Assembly (NCBI RefSeq): GCF_000733925.1
Contig: NZ_JPOO01000003.1
Coordinates: forward strand, 930,001-994,000
DNA: 64,000 bases
DNA from: Arenibacter algicola
GTDB lineage: Bacteria; Bacteroidota; Bacteroidia; Flavobacteriales; Flavobacteriaceae
Direction: 5' to 3'
Below, piece by piece: positions 18,007 to 26,162 of this stretch. The notes under the pieces are model-generated. The model had not been told where the DNA came from. It ran no database searches and saw only the letters and a list, made by a program, of their open reading frames with translations. The stretch's first letter is position 1. Every line of letters starts with the position of its first letter. The translations under genes and the position numbers were made by a program.

Positions 18007-19398
18007 ATGAATAAACCTTTACTATATTCTTTTCTTATTGCACTAGTTGGTTGCGGTTCGATAGAAAAAAAATCCCCTGGTGCATTCTTTGCTGGTGAAA
18101 TCGTAAATCCCACAAGCGAATATGTTGTTCTATTTAAGGATGATATTATCATAGATTCCGCCAAGCTTGATGGTGAAAATAGATTCAGTATCCAATTGGA
18201 TACTGTTGTGGAAGGTTTGTACCATTTTGACCATAGCCCGGAATTACAGTACGTATATCTAGAAAAAGGAGACAGTTTAATGATCCGCCTGAATACTGAG
18301 GATTTTGACGAATCGTTGATATTTTCAGGAAGAGGTGAAGAAATAAATAATTTCCTTGTGGAGTTCTTCTTAAGCACGGAATCTGAGCCGGCATTAGTTT
18401 ATTCCTATTCGGAACTTGATCCAAAGGACTTCTCCCATAAATTGGATTCTTTAAAAGAAATAAAAGTAAATGCCCTTAACGAGATTGTAACCGAAGTAAC
18501 CCTATCTCCAAAAGCGGCGGACATGGCCAAGGCCAGTATAGATTACAATTATTACATTTATAAGGAAAAATATCCGTTTTGGAACAGAAGGAAGACAGGA
18601 AGAGATACCATACCTGCACTTCCCAACAATTTTTACGACTACAGAAAGTTGGTGGACTACAACAACGAAAACTTATCCTATCATAGGTACTACTACAATT
18701 TCATGAAGACGCATTTTAACAATCTAACCTATATGGGTTGTTATACAAAATGTAAGGACGCCCACTATGAAATAGTTAAGAACAAATTACATTTTAACCA
18801 GCACAAGTTAAAATTGATAGATAGCCTGGTTACCGAAAAGGACTTAAGGGATAATTTATTTAGAAATGTTGCCATGGACTATCTTATTAATGTTCATGAT
18901 ACCGACGAAAACAATAGGATTTTTATTGATGACTTTCACAGACTTTCAGGAAACAATAGGCACAGCGCCGAAATAGAAGCTATTTACCAAGGCGTAAACA
19001 ATTTACAGCCCAGTAATAAAATGCCCAATATTTCAGTTATCAACACTAATGGAACTTTGGTTACCCTACAGGAAATTGCTGAAAAAGAGAAAAATGCCGT
19101 ATTCTATTTTTGGTCAGGGACCCAGAGATCCAACTTTGAGAATGTACTTACGCGGGTAGCACAACTATCGGAAAACAAGCCGGAATTTACTTTTATTGGA
19201 ATAAATTGTAATACGGACGCACTAAGGTGGCAATCCTTATTAAGTAGTAATCAATTGGATATGGAAAAACAGTTCCGTACCGATGATTTTGAAAATTTGA
19301 AAAATGCCCTGGTGATAGGTGGTCTCAATAAAGGTATTATCACCAAAGACGGACTTATTGTAGATGCATTTGCTGATCTTTATACTAGCTTTCAATAG
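18007..19398 (+). CDS. thioredoxin-fold lipoprotein without redox cysteines
   Basis: A 463-residue protein with a short lipoprotein signal (MNKPLLYSFLIALVGCGS, lipobox Cys at residue 16). Residues of about 25-130 form a beta-rich DUF4369-like domain, followed by a helical middle part and a C-terminal thioredoxin-like fold from about 335 (MPNISVINTNGTLVTLQEI, KNAVFYFWSGTQRSNFENV). In active relatives the segment after YFW carries WCxxC; here it reads SGTQRSN, so no thiol redox chemistry is possible at that site. It may be a binding or structural member of the family. TAGATTTG at 17974-17981 is a perfect -7 box, but no TTG lies at the right distance. Confidence 0.8.
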   Translation: MNKPLLYSFLIALVGCGSIEKKSPGAFFAGEIVNPTSEYVVLFKDDIIIDSAKLDGENRFSIQLDTVVEGLYHFDHSPELQYVYLEKGDSLMIRLNTEDFDESLIFSGRGEEINNFLVEFFLSTESEPALVYSYSELDPKDFSHKLDSLKEIKVNALNEIVTEVTLSPKAADMAKASIDYNYYIYKEKYPFWNRRKTGRDTIPALPNNFYDYRKLVDYNNENLSYHRYYYNFMKTHFNNLTYMGCYTKCKDAHYEIVKNKLHFNQHKLKLIDSLVTEKDLRDNLFRNVAMDYLINVHDTDENNRIFIDDFHRLSGNNRHSAEIEAIYQGVNNLQPSNKMPNISVINTNGTLVTLQEIAEKEKNAVFYFWSGTQRSNFENVLTRVAQLSENKPEFTFIGINCNTDALRWQSLLSSNQLDMEKQFRTDDFENLKNALVIGGLNKGIITKDGLIVDAFADLYTSFQ

Positions 19399-19510
19399 GT
19401 TTTTTAGCTAGAAAAAACTTCACGTCTCGAGCTTTAAGAACATCCCGATCAATAATTCAACAATCTTTTACCTTTTATAGGTACACCAAAAAAAATCATT
19501 ATCAAAAACA

Positions 19511-19549
19511 ACAAAGCCTCTTTTGCTCAATGAGCGTAAGAGGCTTTGT
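19511..19549. terminator. bidirectional terminator between convergent genes
   Basis: Perfect 12-base arms ACAAAGCCTCTT (19511-19522) and AAGAGGCTTTGT (19538-19549), extended inward by GCTC/GAGC. It lies between the stop of the plus-strand lipoprotein (19398) and the stop of the minus-strand aldolase (19572). Reading on the minus strand, a TTTTTG run follows a few bases after the stem, so it mainly serves the aldolase gene. Confidence 0.8.
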
Positions 19550-19571
19550 AATATTTAGAAGTATTGCAAAA

Positions 19572-20225
19572 CTAGTTGCCTTTCTGATAGTCTTCCAAAA
19601 ACTTGGCCAGACCACTATCCGTTAAAGGGTGTTTTAAAAGACCTTCAATCGCTGACAAAGGTCCGGTCATAACATCCGCTCCAATTTTGGCGCAGTCAAT
19701 CACATGCATAGTGTGCCTTACCGAAGCAGCCAATATTTGGGTTTCAAACTCATAATTATCATATATGTGCCTAATCTCAGATATCAAGTTTAGACCATCG
19801 GTTGAAATATCGTCCAATCTACCTATAAAGGGAGAAACATAAGCAGCACCAGCCTTAGCAGCCAACAAAGCCTGTCCACAGGAAAATACCAAGGTACAGT
19901 TGGTTCTTATTCCCTTATCAGTGAAATATTTTATAGCTTTTATACCGTCCTTTATCATAGGAACTTTAACTACGATTTGCTCATGCAATTCTGCCAATTC
20001 CTCACCCTCCTTGATCATACCTTTAAAATCGGTGGAAATCACCTCGGCGGATACATCACCATCTACAATATTACAGATATCCACATAGTGCTTTAAAATA
20101 TTGTTTCTTCCGGTAATGCCTTCTTTGGCCATTAGGGAAGGATTTGTGGTTACCCCGTCCAATACTCCTAATTCCTGGGCTTCTTTTATCTGTGCTAAAT
20201 TAGCGGTGTCAATAAAGAACTTCAT
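19572..20225 (-). CDS. fsa: fructose-6-phosphate aldolase / small transaldolase
   Basis: A 217-residue single-barrel enzyme of the FSA/TalC group, which moves or splits dihydroxyacetone units of sugar phosphates. The start MKFFIDTANLAQIKEAQELG and the TTNPSLMAKEG segment are diagnostic. The Schiff-base Lys is K87 in IVVKVPM; the segment TNCTLVFSCGQALLAAKAGA follows. Sequence alone does not separate true FSA from short transaldolase (TalC), and many members of this length are transaldolases, so the symbol is provisional. It is followed by a strong terminator and preceded by an SDR gene on the same strand. Confidence 0.88.
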   Translation of the reverse strand: MKFFIDTANLAQIKEAQELGVLDGVTTNPSLMAKEGITGRNNILKHYVDICNIVDGDVSAEVISTDFKGMIKEGEELAELHEQIVVKVPMIKDGIKAIKYFTDKGIRTNCTLVFSCGQALLAAKAGAAYVSPFIGRLDDISTDGLNLISEIRHIYDNYEFETQILAASVRHTMHVIDCAKIGADVMTGPLSAIEGLLKHPLTDSGLAKFLEDYQKGN

Positions 20226-20297
20226 GTTAATTGCTTTTTAAATTATTAATTTGAAAGATATAGCCTTTTTTGCATGCCTACCTTTTGTCTGGCAAAA

Positions 20298-21107
20298 TTA
20301 CAATTTATAATGGTTCATCAAGAGTTTCTCATATACTTTGTCCGGTAATATTTTTTTTAGAAACAATGAGAACTTTTGCATAAACTCCCCTACCTTATAA
20401 TGCACTTTAGGGTTTTTTGTATTTATTATTTTAAAAACCATATGGGCCACTAATATGGGATCTTTACCACTATCCACATGCTCGTTCATCATTTTCAAGG
20501 TACTGCCATAAGATTCTTTGTAGGGCGAGTCCTCCAAAATTGGGGCGTGGTAACGGCCAGAGGCTATATTGGTAGCAAAATCTCCAGGGGCCAAATTGGT
20601 AATGTTCACTCCAAATCCTTTGACCTCCATTCTCAGGGCCTCCGTAACCAGTTCCAAGGCTCCTTTACTGGCAGAATACAATCCCCTATACGGTAAACCC
20701 ATATAACCCGCAATAGATGTAATATTGATGATCAAACCCTTTTCCTGACGCCTCATGTGTGGCAAAACAGCCTTCGACATGTGTAACGGTCCGTTAAAAT
20801 TGGTATCGAATGCCTTTAAAATTTCAGCGTGTGGTGTTTCCTCTATAGGACCTGTAATTCCAATACCGGCATTGTTTACAAGAACATCCAACCTACCTTC
20901 CTTTGCCATTAGCTCAGAAATAGCGTTTCCTATACTTTCCGGATTTCTTACATCCAATTCCAAAAGTTCAAAATCGGTAAAATTGGGATGATTGGCAACC
21001 TTCCTTGTTGTTCCGTAAACTTTAAAACCCTGTGATTTTAAATATATCCCGATCGATTTTCCAATTCCCGAAGAACCTCCGGTAACCAGTACAACCCTAT
21101 GCTCCAT
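20298..21107 (-). CDS. short-chain dehydrogenase/reductase
   Basis: A 269-residue classical SDR. The NAD(P)-binding glycine motif is VTGGSSGIGKSIG at residues 8-20, the structural NNAG is at 78-81, and the catalytic triad is S131, Y144 and K148 (YSASK). The C-terminus (KFSLFLKKILPDKVYEKLL) is amphipathic and may touch the membrane, as in SDRs acting on lipids. The substrate is unknown. It lies 72 bases upstream of the aldolase gene on the same strand and just downstream of the SRP RNA gene, whose own terminator separates them. Confidence 0.9.
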   Translation of the reverse strand: MEHRVVLVTGGSSGIGKSIGIYLKSQGFKVYGTTRKVANHPNFTDFELLELDVRNPESIGNAISELMAKEGRLDVLVNNAGIGITGPIEETPHAEILKAFDTNFNGPLHMSKAVLPHMRRQEKGLIINITSIAGYMGLPYRGLYSASKGALELVTEALRMEVKGFGVNITNLAPGDFATNIASGRYHAPILEDSPYKESYGSTLKMMNEHVDSGKDPILVAHMVFKIINTKNPKVHYKVGEFMQKFSLFLKKILPDKVYEKLLMNHYKL

Positions 21108-21229
21108 TAATTAAAATTAAGGCTGCAAATTAACGAATAAAACAGGAATAGAAACGGATATAACAATGATATCTATGCCAAATGGCTCAAAAAAGCAGGA
21201 TAAACATCTCACTTTAGGGTACAAAAAAT

Positions 21230-21323
21230 GGCAAGCTACCTACATCGCACCGCTACAACCATATACCCTTGCTGCGTTCCCACCCTGGGGGATTCTACAG
21301 GAGCTGGTCGTGTAGGACTTGCC
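21230..21323 (-). ncRNA. ffs: signal recognition particle RNA, small bacterial form
   Basis: On the minus strand the RNA folds into one long hairpin closed by GGCAAG (5' end at 21323) and CTTGCC (3' end at 21230). The apical part holds the conserved Ffh-binding region GGTGGGAACGCAGCAAGGG at about 21284-21266, with the GNRA-like tip and the asymmetric loop of domain IV. The length of about 94 bases fits the 4.5S-type RNA. Six Ts (21228-21223 on the minus strand) follow the closing stem and form its terminator. A near-perfect promoter ends five bases upstream. The RNA works with Ffh and FtsY in cotranslational membrane targeting. Confidence 0.92.
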
Positions 21324-21327
21324 GATG

Positions 21328-21357
21328 CAAATATACAATCTTTTAATTTTTTTACAA
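21328..21357 (-). promoter_or_regulatory. promoter of the SRP RNA gene
   Basis: On the minus strand TTG (21357-21355), a 19-base A+T-rich spacer and TATATTTG (21335-21328). This is an ideal match to the Bacteroidota consensus, and the -7 box stops about five bases before the predicted RNA 5' end at 21323. It helps calibrate the other promoter calls in this window. Confidence 0.85.
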
Positions 21358-21527
21358 TCGTTTTCAGGTCTTAATTTTATTAAATATCTTGCCTTAAAAA
21401 GTCGCCAATTTTATTTCTGGATAGCGGGTTGATTTTAAGACAACTATATTAAATTCAAGCAAAATAAATGTTCAGCTCAGGCACTTTACCCACTAAAATT
21501 ATATTATAATTATACCCATATTAAAAA

Positions 21528-22568
21528 ATGAACGCCTTTAAATTAAACCTATTCTTCATAATTCCCCTGTTCTTTTTGGCCTGTGATGGTACCTCCAACC
21601 CCTCCAAGCTTTTCGAAATTCAGCTGGAAGGAAACCAAACCGAATTTCAAAAAAATCAGGCAGTGGGCATCTCTGTCAAAAATTTTAAGAATAAAGAGAT
21701 TGATAAGATTACCTATACACTGGACAATAAGGAAATTACTCTGAACAATGATAAAATTACTCTTGATCAATTGGAACTTGGGGCCAAAACCTTGACCGCG
21801 AACATAAGCTTCGAAGGCGAAACAGTTGAAGTGTCCAAAGGAATTAAATTATTGGCAGAACACGCCCCCGAGATCTATACCTACGAAATTCTAAACGTTT
21901 ATCCCCATGATATGGACGCCTATACCCAAGGATTGGAATTTCATAAGGATACACTTTACGAAAGCACTGGTAAAAAGGGGAAATCCTCCTTGAGGCAAGT
22001 AGATTTTAAAACTGGGGAAATTTTAAAAAAAATAGACTTGGACAATACCTATTTTGGAGAGGGCATCACTATTTTAAACAATAAAATTTATCAACTCACT
22101 TGGCAAAGTGGAGTTGGGTTTATATACGACCTAAAAGATTTTAAGAAAATAGATAGCTTTAAATACAACCAAAGCAAGGAAGGTTGGGGCTTGTGCAACG
22201 ACGGAAACAAAATATTCAAGAGTGACGGCACCGAGAAAATATGGTATTTAAATCCTGAAACCATGGCCGAGGAGGGCCATTTTGAAACGGTAACCAATAC
22301 CTCCATATTCAACAAGGCCAATGAACTTGAATATGTAGATGGAAAAATATACGCCAATGTCTATCAAAAGGAAAGTATGATGATTATTGATGCCAAAAGT
22401 GGTGCCATAGAAGGCGTTATAAATTTTGGCGGCTTAAAGGAGAAAGTTACGCAACATCAGAATCTGGACGTCCTAAACGGAGTAGCCTTTCATCCAGAAA
22501 GAAAGACCTTCTTCGTTACCGGAAAAAACTGGGACAAATTATTTGAGGTAAACATCCTTAAAAAATAA
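21528..22568 (+). CDS. glutaminyl-peptide cyclotransferase (plant-type), lipoprotein
   Basis: A 346-residue protein with a lipoprotein signal (MNAFKLNLFFIIPLFFLACDG, lipobox Cys at residue 19), a small beta domain to about residue 105, and then a five-bladed propeller of the glutamine cyclotransferase family. Diagnostic segments are PHDMDAYTQGLEFHKDTLYE, LDNTYFGEGITIL, KIYQLTWQSGVGFIYD, KEGWGLCNDG, NELEYVDGKIYANVYQ and LNGVAFHPERKTFFVTGKNW. The enzyme turns N-terminal Gln into pyroglutamate on exported proteins, which may matter for proteins whose first mature residue is Gln. The thioesterase gene starts two bases after its stop. Confidence 0.92.
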   Translation: MNAFKLNLFFIIPLFFLACDGTSNPSKLFEIQLEGNQTEFQKNQAVGISVKNFKNKEIDKITYTLDNKEITLNNDKITLDQLELGAKTLTANISFEGETVEVSKGIKLLAEHAPEIYTYEILNVYPHDMDAYTQGLEFHKDTLYESTGKKGKSSLRQVDFKTGEILKKIDLDNTYFGEGITILNNKIYQLTWQSGVGFIYDLKDFKKIDSFKYNQSKEGWGLCNDGNKIFKSDGTEKIWYLNPETMAEEGHFETVTNTSIFNKANELEYVDGKIYANVYQKESMMIIDAKSGAIEGVINFGGLKEKVTQHQNLDVLNGVAFHPERKTFFVTGKNWDKLFEVNILKK

Positions 22569-22570
22569 CT

Positions 22571-22969
22571 ATGGGAATTTTTGAAAAAACCATAAAGGTT
22601 GTAGAAGATGACCTGGATGACCTAAATCACGTCAACAATGTACGATATGTTCAATGGATGCAAGATATTGCCAAGGAACATTGGCAGACCAAAGCCCCTA
22701 AAGATTTGATAGACAATACGGTATGGGTAGTTTTAACGCATCATATTACCTACAAAAGTGCAGCAAAATTGGACGATGTTATTTTAATGAAAACGTATAT
22801 CGATAAGACCAAAGGCCCCGTAAGCGTTAGGATTGTAGAAATGTACAATAAAGAAAATAATCAATTGCTTGTCAAATCCAAGACCGAGTGGTGTTTGTTA
22901 AACTCCGAAACCTTTAAACCAATGAGGATTTCCCCGGAAATAGAAAGTATCTTTCTTACCCAAACCTAA
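22571..22969 (+). CDS. hotdog-fold acyl-CoA thioesterase (4HBT-like)
   Basis: A 132-residue cytoplasmic protein. The hotdog active-site segment is DDLNHVNNVRYVQWMQDI, which has the D/N-H-x-N-N pattern of 4-hydroxybenzoyl-CoA thioesterase and YbgC-like enzymes. The strand VWVVLTHHITYKSAAKLDD and the end segment LLVKSKTEWCLLNSETFKP follow as expected. It probably hydrolyses a short or aromatic acyl-CoA; the substrate is unknown. It is tightly coupled to the upstream cyclotransferase gene, though the two functions have no obvious link. Confidence 0.88.
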   Translation: MGIFEKTIKVVEDDLDDLNHVNNVRYVQWMQDIAKEHWQTKAPKDLIDNTVWVVLTHHITYKSAAKLDDVILMKTYIDKTKGPVSVRIVEMYNKENNQLLVKSKTEWCLLNSETFKPMRISPEIESIFLTQT

Positions 22970-22987
22970 ATATTCAATATAAAATCC

Positions 22988-24511
22988 GTGCACAAGACTT
23001 TTTGTATTTTTTCTGCCCTAGTTCTACTGCTAGTATTTTCCTCCTGTAGGATGGACTTCGATTATAAAAAAAGTAACGGCTCTTTGGAATTCTCCAAGGA
23101 TACTGTTTTCTTGGATACTATTTTCAGCAACATTGGCAGTAGTACCTATACCTTAAAAGTGTATAACCGCAGCTCCACCGATATCAGCATCCCAACAATT
23201 CAGCTTAAAAACGGGGACAACAGCAAGTATCGTTTAAATGTGGACGGTGTAGCTGGTCAACTTTTTAGTGACACCCCTTTGTACGCCCAGGATAGTCTGT
23301 ACATATTTGTGGAAACCACTGCCGATATTGGCAATACCGAAGCCAAAGAATTTTTGAACACCGATGCCATTCAATTCGACAAGGAAAACCATTTGCAAGA
23401 AGTACAATTGGTTACCTTGGTCAAGGATGCCATATTTTTATACCCAGCACGATCCTTGAACGGTGAACGCGAGACGATTGTTCTTGACATTAAGGAATCT
23501 GGGGAAGAAATTAAAGTGGAAGGTTTCCAACTGGGGCCAGATCAACTCAATTTCACCAAAGACAGACCCTATGTTATATACGGTTACGCCGCCGTGCCAG
23601 AAGGCAAAACCCTAAATATAGAAGCGGGCACAAGAGTACATTTCCACAAAGACTCAGGGATATTGGTAAAAGAAAATGCCTCCCTCCATATTAAGGGTGA
23701 ATTAAGTGAAGACAGGAGTTTACTGGAAAACGAAGTTATTTTTGAAGGAGATCGACTGGAGTCCAACTATTCCGACATCCCGGGACAATGGGGATCCATC
23801 TGGATTTCCAAAGGCAGCATAAATAACAAAATAGAATACCTCACTATTAAAAATGCCACAGTGGGCATTTTAGTCCAAGGAGACAACAACCTAGTAGAAA
23901 CCACTTTATCCCTAAAGAATTCCCAAATCTACAATAGTGAAAATGTTAACCTATGGGCAAAGACGGCGGTTATAAGGAGTGAAAATTTAGTTTTGGGAGC
24001 TGCAGGGAACATCTCCCTATATTGCAACCAGGGAGGAGATTACAGCTTTATACATACAACCATAGCCAATTATTGGAAATATGGGTTCCGCTCCGGCGCA
24101 GCACTGCTTTTGGACAATGCTACATTGAGCGGGGGTAGTTTAAACGACCTGAAAAGGGCAGACTTTAAAAATTGTATTATCTATGGAAGCAACCCAAAAG
24201 AATTGAACCTTGTTAAAGAGGAGAATTCTGCTTTTAATTTTTACTTTGAAAACTGTCTCTTAAAATTTAAGAATAAGTCCGAAAATGAACTGTACAATTT
24301 TGAGAATACCGCCCATTATGACAATATATTACTAAATTTAGATCCTGAATTTACATCTCCCATACAGAATGATTTTATTATCAGGGAAAATTCGAGTGCT
24401 TTTGGAGCAGGAAATCTGGCCACAGCAGGGTTGGTTCCCTTAGATATTTTAGGGGCGGACAGAACCAAAAACCCAAGCCTAGGTGCATATGAAGTAATTT
24501 TTACTGAATAA
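22988..24511 (+). CDS. lipoprotein with a right-handed beta-helix
   Basis: A 507-residue protein. GTG at 22988 starts a lipoprotein signal (MHKTFCIFSALVLLLVFSSCRMD, lipobox Cys at residue 20). Residues of about 30-150 look like an immunoglobulin-like or adhesive domain (SSTYTLKVYNRSSTDISI). Residues of about 195-480 carry repeated short strands (KTLNIEAGTRVHFHKDSGIL, NKIEYLTIKNATVGILVQGD, NLWAKTAVIRSENLVLGAA), as in parallel beta-helix proteins of the choice-of-anchor/pectate-lyase type. It probably sits on the cell surface. It lies 18 bases after the thioesterase and is probably in the same operon. No catalytic residues can be named. Confidence 0.8.
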   Translation: MHKTFCIFSALVLLLVFSSCRMDFDYKKSNGSLEFSKDTVFLDTIFSNIGSSTYTLKVYNRSSTDISIPTIQLKNGDNSKYRLNVDGVAGQLFSDTPLYAQDSLYIFVETTADIGNTEAKEFLNTDAIQFDKENHLQEVQLVTLVKDAIFLYPARSLNGERETIVLDIKESGEEIKVEGFQLGPDQLNFTKDRPYVIYGYAAVPEGKTLNIEAGTRVHFHKDSGILVKENASLHIKGELSEDRSLLENEVIFEGDRLESNYSDIPGQWGSIWISKGSINNKIEYLTIKNATVGILVQGDNNLVETTLSLKNSQIYNSENVNLWAKTAVIRSENLVLGAAGNISLYCNQGGDYSFIHTTIANYWKYGFRSGAALLLDNATLSGGSLNDLKRADFKNCIIYGSNPKELNLVKEENSAFNFYFENCLLKFKNKSENELYNFENTAHYDNILLNLDPEFTSPIQNDFIIRENSSAFGAGNLATAGLVPLDILGADRTKNPSLGAYEVIFTE

Positions 24512-24577
24512 AGTAATAATATTCTTCATAGTCAGAAAGAAAAATCTTTCAAATAGTATATATTTAGCCAATAAAAC

Positions 24578-24601
24578 GAAAACCCTAGTTTTTCTAAGGT
24601 T
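24578..24601. promoter_or_regulatory. 24-base palindromic element, copy 1
   Basis: Half-sites AACCCTAG and CTAAGGTT face each other across TTTTT. A second copy at 29087-29110 is 23/24 identical. Here the element ends 29 bases before CTAATTTG (24631-24638), an imperfect -7 box, and 58 bases before the start codon of the LytTR gene. No TTG lies at the -33 position. The arrangement suggests an activator site; no binding protein can be read from the sequence. Confidence 0.6.
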
Positions 24602-24658
24602 GAAATACACACCTATGCCTTTAAGTATTACTAATTTGCATTAAAATCATCTGAAATT

Positions 24659-25390
24659 ATGGAATATACCTATACCATTTTGGACTCTGATGCCCAATCC
24701 AATTTACAGCTTCAACACTATATGGAAGAATACAGTGAATTCTATTGTTCAGGTGTAGCCACTAACAGTATAGATGGTCTAAATGGTATACTTAAAAAAT
24801 CTCCTGATGTGGTATTCATCCATTTAAATGATAAGGCCCATGAGTATTTTCATATGATAATGGAAATGCATCAATACTTAAAAGAAATTCCCATTTTTAT
24901 AGGAATTTCCAAAAGCAAGCAATTTGCCTTTGAAGCCTTAAAATGTCATTTTTTCGACTACTGGTTATTGCCTTATAACGAATTCGACATTAGAAAGACC
25001 CTCCTAAGGTTAAAATTAAAAACACCGAAAGAGCAGGAGCCCAAAACACTTTTACTTCAATCCTATAAAGATTATCGCTACATAAATACTCAGGAAATCA
25101 TGTATTTACAAGCCGATAACAATGCCACCGACTTTTTTATGAAAGACGGAAGTACTATAAGTGCTTTTAAAACGTTAAAGACTTTTGAGAACAATTTACC
25201 GACGAATTTTGTAAGGGTTCATCAGAGTTATATCATCAATATCGACTTCGTTTCTAGGATCAACTACGGGAAAGGACTATGCACTTTAAAGCATGACAAA
25301 CTACAATTACCCTTTTCCAAATCCTACAAAAACAACATTGACAACTTAAAAAAGGTCTTGGCCAAAAATACCATTTCTACTCTTAACTAG
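24659..25390 (+). CDS. LytTR-type regulator with a pseudo-receiver domain
   Basis: A 243-residue protein. Residues 1-115 fold like a receiver domain but lack its key residues: the phosphoacceptor position in DVVFIHLN is H55 instead of Asp, and the conserved Lys before the cis-Pro is replaced (DYWLLPYN). Residues of about 137-236 are a complete LytTR DNA-binding domain (YRYINTQEIMYLQADNNATD, FVRVHQSYIINIDFVSRI, LPFSKSYKNNI). It should therefore bind DNA without normal phospho-control. A palindromic element shared with a gene 4.5 kb away precedes it. The gene for the secreted repeat protein follows after 141 bases. No histidine kinase of the LytS type is adjacent. Confidence 0.88.
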   Translation: MEYTYTILDSDAQSNLQLQHYMEEYSEFYCSGVATNSIDGLNGILKKSPDVVFIHLNDKAHEYFHMIMEMHQYLKEIPIFIGISKSKQFAFEALKCHFFDYWLLPYNEFDIRKTLLRLKLKTPKEQEPKTLLLQSYKDYRYINTQEIMYLQADNNATDFFMKDGSTISAFKTLKTFENNLPTNFVRVHQSYIINIDFVSRINYGKGLCTLKHDKLQLPFSKSYKNNIDNLKKVLAKNTISTLN

Positions 25391-25531
25391 ACAAATTCTC
25401 ACAAAAACCATACACTTACTAATAGAACTCCCACATACACTAAAGATAATTCCTACATATATTTTTAGTGCCCCTTCATTGTTAATTTAGCTTTAGAAAT
25501 AAACCTCATTAACCCTCGAAAACCACTAAAA

Positions 25532-26056
25532 ATGAAAAGATTACTATCTATTTTTGCCGTATTACTACTAAGTATCGGCTTATTTGCAATGGGATCCAAA
25601 GGTGAGTTCCCAACTCAAGACAACGCCGTAGCCACAGACAAGGACAGCGTTCCAAGAGACAGAAGGGACCCACCCCCAGCAATGGACAATTTCCAATACA
25701 ATGACAACGCCGTAGCCACAGACAAGGACAGCGTTCCAAGAGACAGAAGGGACCCACCCCCAGCAATGGACAATTTCCAATACAATGACAACGCCGTTGC
25801 CACAGACAAGGACAGCGTTCCAAGAGACAGAAGGGACCCACCCCCAGCAATGGACAATTTCCAATACAATGACAACGCCGTTGCCACAGACAAGGACAGC
25901 GTTCCAAGAGACAGAAGGGACCCACCCCCAGCAATGGACAACTTCCAGTTCAATGACAATGCAGTTGCTACCGACAAGGATAGCGTTCCAAGGGATAGAA
26001 GGGATCCACCACCGGTTATGTCCGAATTAACACCTTTCAACAGTGCCATAGCCTAA
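25532..26056 (+). CDS. secreted protein of 28-residue tandem repeats, unrecognised
   Basis: A 174-residue protein with a signal peptide (MKRLLSIFAVLLLSIGLFAMG). From residue 30 it consists of four full and one partial copy of a 28-residue unit whose core is TDKDSVPRDRRDPPP, linked by AMDNFQYN-like segments, and it ends SELTPFNSAIA. The unit is highly charged, Pro-rich and free of Cys, and probably unfolded. Copy 5 differs from copy 1 at many codons, almost all synonymous, so the peptide is under selection. I know no family for it. A strong terminator ends the gene; a TPR sensor kinase follows. Possible roles are a peptide precursor, a surface or matrix protein, or a ligand of that kinase; none is proven. 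Confidence 0.85.
   Translation: MKRLLSIFAVLLLSIGLFAMGSKGEFPTQDNAVATDKDSVPRDRRDPPPAMDNFQYNDNAVATDKDSVPRDRRDPPPAMDNFQYNDNAVATDKDSVPRDRRDPPPAMDNFQYNDNAVATDKDSVPRDRRDPPPAMDNFQFNDNAVATDKDSVPRDRRDPPPVMSELTPFNSAIA
25619..26020 (+). repeat. 84-base in-frame tandem repeat, 4.8 copies
   Basis: Copies lie at 25619-25702, 25703-25786, 25787-25870, 25871-25954 and, partial, 25955-26020. Copies 1-3 are nearly identical at the base level (one change, gta to gtt, in copy 3), which indicates recent duplication or gene conversion. Copy 4 has a few changes at its end, and copy 5 has changed at about eleven synonymous positions with one amino-acid change (Ala to Val). Long open frames on the opposite strand here are produced by the repeat period. 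Confidence 0.95.
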
Positions 26057-26112
26057 ATTGGCTGACAAATTATTGCAATCAGATTGTAGTAGACCATACT
26101 GCATTAAAATAT

Positions 26113-26148
26113 AAAGCCCTAAACAAATTTGTTTAGGGCTTTTTTTTT
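26113..26148 (+). terminator. strong intrinsic terminator of the repeat-protein gene
   Basis: A perfect palindrome at 26113-26142 (AAAGCCCTAAAC and GTTTAGGGCTTT around AAATTT) runs into nine Ts (26140-26148). It lies 56 bases after the stop of the repeat protein and only 14 bases before the ATG of the sensor kinase, so it separates the two genes or serves as a control point between them. Confidence 0.93.
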
Positions 26149-26162
26149 ATCTTTCCTGCTCC

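Noticed and set aside
25619..26020. CRISPR-like array
   Set aside because: The 84-base units are contiguous without unique spacers and lie in a coding frame.
25548..26049. Long open frames on the minus strand and in another plus frame across the repeat region
   Set aside because: They arise because the 84-base period is a multiple of three, so any frame without a stop in one unit stays open in all. They have no signal, start site or conserved features, and the plus frame from 25532 shows synonymous change.
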